Assembly: GCA_020445415.1 (NCBI GenBank)
Contig: JAGRGP010000008.1
Span: forward strand, 1 to 32,698
Length of the DNA: 32,698 bases
Direction: 5' to 3'
DNA from: Gammaproteobacteria bacterium
GTDB taxonomy: Bacteria > Pseudomonadota > Gammaproteobacteria > Chromatiales > Chromatiaceae
In this document: positions 24,113-32,698 of the stretch, in pieces
Layout of the letters: each line of letters opens with the position of its first letter
How positions within the stretch are numbered: position 1 is the first letter of the stretch
Translations under genes and position numbers: made by a program
Notes under the pieces: model-generated
Told to the model about the DNA's origin: nothing
Seen by the model: only the letters and a program-made list of their open reading frames with translations
Database searches by the model: none

Positions 24113-25789
24113 TTATGTCGAAGCGATTGCGCGCCCGGGAGCAACCAGATCCGCCAAGCGATGCAGACACGCGATGGCCTCCTCGTCATTTCTGGCGATA
24201 TGTTCTTGCTCATCAAGAACTTCCCTGAGATTTTCCATGGTGGTAAGCGGGTTGGCCAGCACCACCCGAAAAACCGTAACCGTCTGACCAGGATAGATTA
24301 CTGTTTTTAAACGGGTACGCGAGACAAAGGTCTTGCCGGCCGCCCGTTGGGACTTCTGAATCGATTTGGTCAGGTTATCGAGGGCGGCATTGATCTTTCG
24401 AGCTTGGCCCTCCAGCGCCGCGCCAAGCGCCCGTTGCAGGTAGGATGGCACGTACCGGTAGGTCAGCAGGTTCAACTCCGGCTCGGTTATGAGTTCAAAA
24501 TCGCCACGTTCCTGAATTAGCTTGGCAAACGCCTTGGCTTTACTGATGCCCTGGTTGATGAGCAGCTCATAGCCCCGACGGCCAATGATGCTAAGTGCTG
24601 AATGGACTAGCATCGCGGTACCTGGGCGGGACCCTTCCAAGGTGTGACTACCTAGATCCTTGGAGCCCTTGCGCAGAATGTACTCCGCATGATGCTCGAT
24701 GCTGGAAAGGGACGCGGGATTTTTGAACAGCACCATGCCGGCCCCCATTGGGACATAGAGCTGCTTGTGGGCATCAATGGTCACCGAGTCGGCTCGTTCA
24801 ATGCCATCCAGCAGATGCCGGTGGCGCTTGGAAAACAGGGTTGGCCCACCCCAGGCGGCGTCCACATGAAAATGGCAGCCCAATTGCTCGGCCAAGTCGG
24901 CCAGTCCATGCAACGGATCGACGTTGCCGGTTTCCGTGGTGCCGGCAATACCAACCAGGCTGAGTATGCGGATCCCCTGATCCTGCAACCGGCTGCAAAT
25001 CGAGGTTAATTTACTCAGTTCGATGCGATTGTGTTCATCGGTATCCACCGAGATCAAGGTGTTGCGCCCAAGGCCCAGCAAATCCACGGCCTTGCCGAAC
25101 GAGTAGTGGCCAAGACGGGAAATGAGCACCGCAACCCCCTCGCAACCGTGGTGTCGCAAGGCAGCGTACAATCCCTCCTTCGCCACACCCTCAAATCCAT
25201 TACCCGGAGGAAAAAGGTTATTGCGTGCCACCCACAGCGCGGTAATGTTGGACAGGGTGCCACCGGAACAGAACGCGCCAAGCGCGCTGTGGGCATCGTG
25301 CATCCAGCGGTCGTAAAACGCCTCGCGGCCCTGATAGATCAACCCATGGAGCATGCCGATGACTTGGCGTTCCAACGGGGTAAACGCCTTCGAAGTCTCA
25401 ATCTTGACCAAGTTCTGATTGAGCGCGGTCATAACCCGTGATAGCGGCAGGATGAAGCTGGGCAACGCGGTAGTCATGTGCCCGACAAACCCCGGAGAAG
25501 CGGTATGCACCGACTGTGCCACCAGAGTGTTCATCAAGTATTCGGTGTAGTCGGAAACAAAGCTGGGTTGATCTGGAATCCGGTAGTCCGAGAAATCCTT
25601 CTCGATGGCGGCAAGGTCTTTATCCGTGACAACAATGCGGTCGCGCAGGAACCCTGAGAGATTTTGGGATATCTCCTGATCGATCTTGCCTAAGGTTGAC
25701 TCCGGGGACTCGGGAACCGTGAAGATACGGTACAGGTTGCTCAGACTCGCGACAGCGTTTTTTTGGTCTCCGCCTCTGGTCACGGTCAT
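24113..25789 (-). CDS. panP: PLP-dependent aspartate 1-decarboxylase PanP
   Basis: This 558-residue group II PLP decarboxylase makes beta-alanine from aspartate for pantothenate and CoA synthesis, in gammaproteobacteria that lack the pyruvoyl enzyme PanD. HTASPGFVGHMTTALP and LVKIETSKAFTPLERQV are typical of PanP. The PLP sites are HVDAAWGG (D310) and the Schiff-base Lys342 in TIDAHKQLYVPMGAG. The ATG at 25789 is the only plausible start: extending the frame further upstream would run through the tRNA gene. Length agrees with the family (about 550). It begins 23 bases after tRNA-Arg on the same strand, so the two may share a transcript. Confidence 0.9.
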   Translation of the reverse strand: MTVTRGGDQKNAVASLSNLYRIFTVPESPESTLGKIDQEISQNLSGFLRDRIVVTDKDLAAIEKDFSDYRIPDQPSFVSDYTEYLMNTLVAQSVHTASPGFVGHMTTALPSFILPLSRVMTALNQNLVKIETSKAFTPLERQVIGMLHGLIYQGREAFYDRWMHDAHSALGAFCSGGTLSNITALWVARNNLFPPGNGFEGVAKEGLYAALRHHGCEGVAVLISRLGHYSFGKAVDLLGLGRNTLISVDTDEHNRIELSKLTSICSRLQDQGIRILSLVGIAGTTETGNVDPLHGLADLAEQLGCHFHVDAAWGGPTLFSKRHRHLLDGIERADSVTIDAHKQLYVPMGAGMVLFKNPASLSSIEHHAEYILRKGSKDLGSHTLEGSRPGTAMLVHSALSIIGRRGYELLINQGISKAKAFAKLIQERGDFELITEPELNLLTYRYVPSYLQRALGAALEGQARKINAALDNLTKSIQKSQRAAGKTFVSRTRLKTVIYPGQTVTVFRVVLANPLTTMENLREVLDEQEHIARNDEEAIACLHRLADLVAPGRAIAST

Positions 25790-25812
25790 GATCCCGGTTG
25801 ATCCATGGTGAA

Positions 25813-25889
25813 TGGCGCGCCTGGAGAGACTCGAACTCCCAACCAATGGCTTCGAAGGCCACTACTCTATCCAACTGAGCTACAGGCGC
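25813..25889 (-). tRNA. tRNA-Arg (anticodon TCG)
   Basis: The full cloverleaf is readable on the minus strand. The acceptor stem is GCGCCTG with CAGGCGC. The D-arm GCTC pairs with GAGT. The anticodon stem GTGGC/GCCAT surrounds loop CTTCGAA with TCG in positions 34-36. The T-arm is GGGAG, TTCGAGT, CTCTC. The discriminator is G and the 3' CCA is encoded. It reads CGA codons. Confidence 0.97.
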
Positions 25890-26302
25890 CGCGTGAGTTG
25901 CTGACAATCCCTGTCAATTTCCCGCCCGAGAACCTCGGTCCCGGGCAGCAACATCCTGACCCGCTTTATAAACGCATTAGCACGGCGATGTAAAGCAAAA
26001 GGCGGTACCACGCCCGAGTGACCGGTATCGCACGCCCGTCAGGTTGGCGGAATACCTGTTAGCGAATGCCGGTGTCATAATTCGGTTGACACGTTTCTGA
26101 ATCTCTCACCCATATCCACCGGGAGCACCCTCAATCCGCCCCCTATGATTACGTAAAGACCAAGGCTTTCAACCATGGTACGGGCAGTTTAAAACCAATA
26201 ATATGCTGGAGATGTGTCAAGTAGCCAAATAACATCCTCCCACCGGGTCGCCTGAGCACAGCAGGCGGGTTTGGGAATAGGTTAAGCAAGGAGACGATCG
26301 AA
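25890..26302. other. Gene-free region between tRNA-Arg and the acetoacetyl-CoA synthetase gene
   Basis: I see no supported gene in these 413 bases. A perfect TTGACA lies at 26086-26091, but the best -10 match (CATATC) is 19 bases away, so promoter status is doubtful. The last 20 bases hold the AAGGAG ribosome-binding site of the next gene. Segments near 26140-26230 are AT-richer and may carry its promoter. The tRNA promoter should lie on the minus strand just above 25889, but no clear boxes were found. Confidence 0.45.
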
Positions 26303-28255
<1,953 letters not shown>

Positions 28256-28388
28256 GCGAGGAACCGCCTCTGCCCAGCATGCGGAGGTATCGGTTTCCTG
28301 GCCGCTTACCAGAGTTTCAGGGCGCCCCACGCTGGGAGCAAAAACCCATCGCCCCGCAAGCCACCGCAAGCTCCTTTGGGCGACAGGA

Positions 28389-28432
28389 CACCGGGATTCC
28401 CCTGCTCGGGAATAACAGGTGAAATCCCGGTG
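28389..28432. terminator. Alternative hairpins between convergent genes, candidate bidirectional terminator
   Basis: An outer 10-bp inverted repeat CACCGGGATT (28389-28398) and AATCCCGGTG (28423-28432) encloses an inner one, ATTCCC/GGGAAT (28396-28413). They share bases, so only one can form at a time. The site lies between two convergent genes, aacS and the hydrolase. No T-run follows either side. Confidence 0.4.
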
Positions 28433-28473
28433 GCGTATTGACTGAATAGATCCTCGCCGGTCAAATTACCGTT

Positions 28474-30054
28474 TTACTTGCCAGACACCATGGCATTGGC
28501 CTCAAGGGTGAAACCCAGTTTTTTAAGCCGCTTGGTGCGCAGCAGGCGATGTAATAACCAAGGCTTTTCCTTCAAATACCGATCAAAGAAAGCTGTGATG
28601 ACACCGTTGCCAATCCGATGCGCAACTCGGCTGTCTACCACCTCATAGGTTAAATCGGCTCCGAGATAATTGAGGATAGAGGGGAATTCCGTCCGATAAA
28701 GTAACGGAAAATTTGCTGCCTCGGCATCGTAATAGGAGGCATGCTGCGCGTTCTCCAAGTTGCTGAACAACGCCGGACCCACGGCGGACTCATACTGGGC
28801 GCGTACCCCCGGAAAGAAATTTCCTGGCATGGGAAAGGGTAACAAGCCGGTCATACCAAACCCAAGGGCGAACGGTGCGATAACCTCATCTTCTCCGGAA
28901 AGCATATACATGGCCGGGATTGTGGAAGGTATGCGGTTTGCGGGGACCTGCCCGAGATCTGGCGGTAGCATTGGGTCGTCGGCGGGCCGCGCCGCTAGCC
29001 ACGCCGGTGGAACCAAGGGACGCATATCGGGACCGCCGACCGGACCGGCCACGATATAGGCGTCTATCTCCTCGATCGTCGACTTCGCGACCTGTGCCAC
29101 GATGGACCCGAGGGACAATCCAACCAGGCCGATACGATCCAGATCGAGCTTACCCTGCAATCCCGCACCCGTCTCTACCAGGCCGGCATTGATGTCGCGC
29201 AACTCCGAGATGACGGCGCGTAAATCCAACACCCGCTGATTGATAGCGTCGGCGAGCCGGATAATCTTCTGAGGAGAAAAATCAAACTCGAACACATTGT
29301 AACGGGCGGGATACAAACCGCAGTCCGGGCTGAGTGCGTCGCAAGGGGTGAATGAAACATTTGCCCGGTTGAGGGCACCTTGAGGCGAATCGTCAAGCGG
29401 TGAACCCGCCAAGGTGAACTGCACGCTGCCGGTATGATCGGGAGCCACTACCACATAGCCACGGCGGGCCAGTTGCTCGGCAATCGAGCCATTTATCGCC
29501 CGGGACACAGTGGCGCCATGCAACAGGATAACTACAGGGTAAGGGGCACCTTTGGGGTTAATGTGGGGAACCCGCCCCTTTTTGTCCAGCCGGTAGCTCT
29601 TTCGCTCCTTATCGAACAAGGCGAGCTTCGCCTCCAGCAAGGCCTGGTCCGCCGTCTGATCCACGGGAACCCGGTCGGGGTCTACATCGGAAGTCGTCAT
29701 GTAGAAATGGGAAGCGACAAACGCACTGCGGTTACCCAGCATATAATCGCCCATGATGGCACGGGTCGCCCGCCGCCCCAGCTCATTGGCCCGCACCGGG
29801 TACCATATCTCTGTTAAAAGGGTACGAACGCCTTTCGTCGGGTCCGCCAGGTCGGGGTTTTTGGGATAATCGATAACGCCGTCGACATTACCATCACCGT
29901 CGTGTACCGCCGACCAAGGATCGAAGCCCCTGGTCTCATCGTGAACGAATATGGACGTTGACCCAACCCCGCTGAAGATCCGAGCGTCCGCGATTGCTGG
30001 CTGCACTGCAACCCACAATACCGACAATAATGCTAGCCGCCATTTTCCCATCAT
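28474..30054 (-). CDS. Exported alpha/beta hydrolase (PAF-acetylhydrolase/lipase-like)
   Basis: This 526-residue protein starts at the ATG at 30054, after AGGGAGGGAG. The N-terminus (MMGKWRLALLSVLWVAVQPA) is a signal peptide with likely cleavage after ADA near residue 24, so it acts in the periplasm or outside. The fold shows the oxyanion segment VVILLHGATVS (about 174-184), the nucleophile elbow GLSLG with Ser314, an Asp candidate in LSGEDEVIA and a His in NAQHASYYD. Residues 79-125 contain the TEIWYPV pattern seen in PAF-acetylhydrolase-like and dienelactone-type esterases. Cys238 and Cys245 (TPCDALSPDCG) may form a disulfide. The substrate is unknown, an ester or lipid. It is separated from both neighbours. 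Confidence 0.82.
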   Translation of the reverse strand: MMGKWRLALLSVLWVAVQPAIADARIFSGVGSTSIFVHDETRGFDPWSAVHDGDGNVDGVIDYPKNPDLADPTKGVRTLLTEIWYPVRANELGRRATRAIMGDYMLGNRSAFVASHFYMTTSDVDPDRVPVDQTADQALLEAKLALFDKERKSYRLDKKGRVPHINPKGAPYPVVILLHGATVSRAINGSIAEQLARRGYVVVAPDHTGSVQFTLAGSPLDDSPQGALNRANVSFTPCDALSPDCGLYPARYNVFEFDFSPQKIIRLADAINQRVLDLRAVISELRDINAGLVETGAGLQGKLDLDRIGLVGLSLGSIVAQVAKSTIEEIDAYIVAGPVGGPDMRPLVPPAWLAARPADDPMLPPDLGQVPANRIPSTIPAMYMLSGEDEVIAPFALGFGMTGLLPFPMPGNFFPGVRAQYESAVGPALFSNLENAQHASYYDAEAANFPLLYRTEFPSILNYLGADLTYEVVDSRVAHRIGNGVITAFFDRYLKEKPWLLHRLLRTKRLKKLGFTLEANAMVSGK

Positions 30055-30189
30055 TGCTCCCTCCCTTGTTAATGCTTTCTTGAAAGTCGATACCTCGCAA
30101 GGCGCGCAAGGGCTCCCCTAGGTACTCGTTTGCAGCCCCCAGTGCATTTCTCTCCGTCACGTTATCCAACCACGCGCGCCACAAACGGG

Positions 30190-31014
30190 TTATACGGCGC
30201 TAGCCACCCTGGCGTTGACAATGTTCAATACCTCATCGGGATCCCTTTTCCACCAGTCTTCCGAAGAAAAGATCTCTACCTCGTAGCAACCTTGATACCC
30301 TTCCCGCTCCATCCATGTGCGGATCAAGGGAATATCGATAATACCATCCCCCATCATGCCCCTGTCCAGCAACAGGTCCCGAGTCGGGACTAACCAATCG
30401 CAGACATGAAAGGCCAGCAATCGGTCACGCCCCGCCCGCCGGATCTCCCGCTCCAGGGCTGGGTCCCACCATACGTGGTATACATCCACCGCGATCCCCA
30501 GCCCCGGACCCAGCTCATCGCACAGGTCATTGGCGTGTGACATTGTATTTACACAGGCGCGGTCTGCAGCGTACATGGGGTGAAGCGGCTCGATTGCGAG
30601 AGGCATGGCGTGCTTACGGGAGTAATCCAGTAACTGGCCAATGCCGTCCCTAACTTGGCTACGGGCACCCGCGATATCCTTCGAGCCTTCGGGCATCCCT
30701 CCAACTACCAGTATCAGGCATTCAGCGCCTAGCGCTAGCGCCTCGTCCACCGCCCGGTAATTGTCGTCGAGAGCCTTCTTCCGCACGGCGGCCGTGGTGG
30801 CGGGAAACATGCCGCCCCGACACAAGCCGGTGACTCGCAGCCCATTGTCCTTGATAGCCCGCGCTGCTTCGTCAATGCCCATCGCGTGCAACACATCCCG
30901 CCAGGGGGCGATCCCCCGGATTCCGTGTCGGGCACAACCTTCGATACACTCCCGGAGGCTCCATTGGGCCTTGACGGTAGCGGTGTTCAACGAAATTTTC
31001 GAAACATCCGCCAC
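30190..31014 (-). CDS. Sugar phosphate isomerase/epimerase-like TIM barrel
   Basis: This 274-residue xylose isomerase-like (AP endonuclease 2 superfamily) barrel probably isomerises or epimerises a sugar or ketose acid. Metal-binding residues are visible in IEPLHP (Glu), IAVDVYHVWWD (Asp, His), LAFHVCDW (His, Asp) and YEVEIFS (Glu), the standard set. The GTG start at 31014 lies in the same frame as the preceding DUF993 gene, separated by its TAA stop and one codon (TAA-AGG-GTG), so reinitiation or coupling is likely. It is the third gene of a minus-strand sugar catabolic set. Confidence 0.88.
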   Translation of the reverse strand: MADVSKISLNTATVKAQWSLRECIEGCARHGIRGIAPWRDVLHAMGIDEAARAIKDNGLRVTGLCRGGMFPATTAAVRKKALDDNYRAVDEALALGAECLILVVGGMPEGSKDIAGARSQVRDGIGQLLDYSRKHAMPLAIEPLHPMYAADRACVNTMSHANDLCDELGPGLGIAVDVYHVWWDPALEREIRRAGRDRLLAFHVCDWLVPTRDLLLDRGMMGDGIIDIPLIRTWMEREGYQGCYEVEIFSSEDWWKRDPDEVLNIVNARVASAV

Positions 31015-31017
31015 CCT

Positions 31018-32184
31018 TTAACCCACGACGCCGTTAATCGCCAAGACCGCCTTCATCCGGGCTACCGCCAACTCGGGGTCGCTCAACAATCCCGCCCGGT
31101 CGGCCAGCCGAAACAATTCGCACAGGTGGCGCAAAGAGCGGGCACTCTGCTGACCTCCAAGCATTACAAAGTGGTCTTGGTGACCATTTAGGTAAGCCAT
31201 GAACACCACACCGGTTTTGTAGAAGCGGGTTGGCGCAGCGAAGATGTGACGGGCGAGCGGGACGGTGGGTTCAAAAAGCGCATGATAGGCACTCATGTCA
31301 TTCCGTCCCAAGGCCGCCAACGCCGCCTCGGCAGCCGGCGCAATCGCGTCAAAGATCCCCAGCAGGGCGTGAGAATAGCCTTGCTCGTCGCCAGCAATAA
31401 GTTGTGGGTAGTTGAAGTCGTCCCCGGTATACATCTTCACGCCCGCGGGCAGCCGCCGGCGCATCCGGATTTCTTGCTCGGCACTCAACAACGATATCTT
31501 AACGCCCTCCACCTTACCGGCATTGGCACCAATGATATCCAGGCAGGCCTCCATCGCGCTGGCGTAATCCCCACTACCCCAATAACCTGCAAGCGCCGGA
31601 TCAAACATTTCACCCAACCAATGAATGATTACCGGCTCCCGCACTTGGGACAGGAGCGTACCGTACACCCGGGCGTAATCGTCAGTAGAGCGCGCGCAGG
31701 CTGCCAGTGCGCGGCTGGCCATTAGAATAATCCTGCCCCCCGCCGCCTCCACCGCTTGGCACTGCTGTTCGTAGGCGCTGATCACCTCGCCCAGTGTGAC
31801 GCCCGGCACGGGTTCGAGCTGGTCCGTTCCCGCACCACAGGCAAGTAATCCTCCGGCAGCCTTTGCCTCGGCCGCCGAACGCTGGATCAATTCCAGGGCC
31901 AGCGGCCAATGGAGCCCCGCGCCTCGCTGGGCGGTATCCATGGCTTCGGCAACACCCAAGCCGTGACTCCACAGGGAGTGGCGATAGGCCAGAGTGGCGT
32001 CCCAGTCGATTCGGGGATCGGACCAGGGATCCCCACTCAGCAAGGGATCGATCACCACATGGGCGGCGGCATAGGCAATCCGGGGCAGCGGATGGTTGGC
32101 CGGATGTCGAGGGAAAGCGCGTGGCCCGGTAAGCCGGTAGGCCTCGAGTGCGCCATGGGAACCAGGAAGTCTGATCGTGTTCAT
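31018..32184 (-). CDS. DUF993 family dihydrodipicolinate synthase-like (aldolase) protein
   Basis: This 388-residue protein of the DUF993 family is related to class I DapA/NAL-type aldolases. The central HWLGEMFDPALAGYWGS segment, GVKISLL with the candidate Schiff-base Lys, and MYTGDDFNYPQLIAGDEQGYSHALLG are family features. The ATG at 32184 starts about 40 bases after the oxidoreductase gene ends. DUF993 genes commonly sit beside a Gfo/Idh/MocA dehydrogenase and a TIM-barrel isomerase, exactly as here, which points to carbohydrate degradation (oxidation, isomerisation, carbon-carbon cleavage). The actual sugar is not evident. Confidence 0.9.
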   Translation of the reverse strand: MNTIRLPGSHGALEAYRLTGPRAFPRHPANHPLPRIAYAAAHVVIDPLLSGDPWSDPRIDWDATLAYRHSLWSHGLGVAEAMDTAQRGAGLHWPLALELIQRSAAEAKAAGGLLACGAGTDQLEPVPGVTLGEVISAYEQQCQAVEAAGGRIILMASRALAACARSTDDYARVYGTLLSQVREPVIIHWLGEMFDPALAGYWGSGDYASAMEACLDIIGANAGKVEGVKISLLSAEQEIRMRRRLPAGVKMYTGDDFNYPQLIAGDEQGYSHALLGIFDAIAPAAEAALAALGRNDMSAYHALFEPTVPLARHIFAAPTRFYKTGVVFMAYLNGHQDHFVMLGGQQSARSLRHLCELFRLADRAGLLSDPELAVARMKAVLAINGVVG

Positions 32185-32224
32185 CCCCGGTCATTTCCAT
32201 CACACGGGAGTGCCTCGAGTCCGG

Positions 32225-32698
32225 TCATTGCACCAGCTCCGGCACCTCTATCCAGCGACGTTCCGCCCAGCTTTGCAGTCCCAACTGAGCCAGCTGCACC
32301 CCCTTGGCCCCTTCCAGCAAGGTGTACTGCCAAGGCCCATCGTCGAACAAATGGCGGATAAATGCTTCCCACTGGGATTTGAATCCATTCTCCACCGGTT
32401 GATTATCCGGAACTTCCAGCCAATTGCCGAAAAAATCGATGGTCTGGGGGACATCCGGATTCCACACCGGCCTGGGGGTATTGACCCGGGATTGAGTCCA
32501 GCACCGATGCAACCCGGCCACCGCCGACCCCAGGGTACCATCTACCTGAAAAGTGACCAGATCATCGCGTCGCACCCGGACGCACCAGGAGCTGTTTAGC
32601 TGCGCGATCACCCCGCCATCGAGCTGAAACGTGGCATAGGCCGCATCATCGGCATCTGCTTGGTATTCCCGTCCCTGCTCGTCCCAACGCCTGGGAAT
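32225..32698 (-). CDS. Gfo/Idh/MocA-type oxidoreductase, C-terminal part (5' end beyond window)
   Basis: Only the last 157 residues are in the window; the frame is open to the right edge on the minus strand. The segment with DDAAYATFQLDGG, NSSWCVRVRRDDLVTFQVDGTLGSAV and the closing helix YTLLEGAKGVQLAQLGLQSW is typical of the C-terminal substrate domain of NAD(P)-dependent sugar dehydrogenases of this superfamily. The Rossmann domain is not seen. It is the first visible gene of the minus-strand set with the DUF993 and isomerase genes. The family call rests on the C-terminal pattern and the neighbours. Confidence 0.8.
   Translation of the reverse strand: MPRRWDEQGREYQADADDAAYATFQLDGGVIAQLNSSWCVRVRRDDLVTFQVDGTLGSAVAGLHRCWTQSRVNTPRPVWNPDVPQTIDFFGNWLEVPDNQPVENGFKSQWEAFIRHLFDDGPWQYTLLEGAKGVQLAQLGLQSWAERRWIEVPELVQ

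Noticed and set aside
25790-25846. N-terminal extension of PanP through the tRNA
   Set aside because: The extra residues come from reading the tRNA gene; ATG at 25789 gives the family length.
26086-26115. TTGACA as an aacS promoter
   Set aside because: The -35 is perfect but the -10 is poor and 19 bases away, about 190 bases from the gene.

Overview
This GC-rich window has close spacing, a CCA-encoding tRNA-Arg and Gammaproteobacteria-like versions of PaaX, Cfa and PanP. It most likely comes from the chromosome of an environmental gammaproteobacterium, possibly a marine or sediment type. That placement is inferred from protein resemblance only.

Layout. Positions 1-2611 hold a small unknown protein and a low-affinity phosphate uptake pair on the minus strand: a DUF47/PhoU-like accessory gene and a PiT permease gene broken by a one-base frameshift. 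A sigma-54 response regulator of the NtrC type follows on the plus strand (3018-4397). Positions 4647-12768 hold an all-plus block of mostly unfamiliar proteins: an HExxH protein, a HEAT-repeat protein, a small zinc ribbon, a 940-residue protein with nineteen 29-residue helical repeats capped by an HExxH domain, a caspase/gingipain-fold-like protein, an acyl carrier protein, a complete ketoacyl synthase, and a half-length ketoacyl synthase lacking the active-site Cys. The last five overlap or nearly touch, so they look like one translationally coupled unit. This block is the best candidate for an undescribed system. A DUF547 exported protein and cyclopropane fatty acid synthase follow.

Positions 15435-23014 are an aerobic phenylacetate locus. 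paaX on the plus strand converges on a minus-strand operon paaZ-paaA-paaB-paaC-paaD-paaE, which diverges from a DUF2889 gene across an AT-rich palindromic control region. CoA-ligase and beta-oxidation genes of the pathway are not in the window. Next come a Mut7-C RNase-like protein, the aspartate decarboxylase panP, tRNA-Arg(TCG), acetoacetyl-CoA synthetase, an exported alpha/beta hydrolase, and a minus-strand carbohydrate catabolic set (Gfo/Idh/MocA oxidoreductase cut by the window edge, DUF993 aldolase-like protein, TIM-barrel isomerase).

How the genes work together. The Paa epoxidase (PaaABCE, with PaaD for maturation) makes the ring-1,2-epoxide of phenylacetyl-CoA. PaaZ opens and oxidises the ring product, and PaaX is the expected repressor. 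In the unfamiliar block, the ACP/KS/KS-like trio implies production or transfer of an acyl chain beside a possible protease and a very large amphipathic repeat protein. What that chain does, and to what, cannot be read from the sequence.
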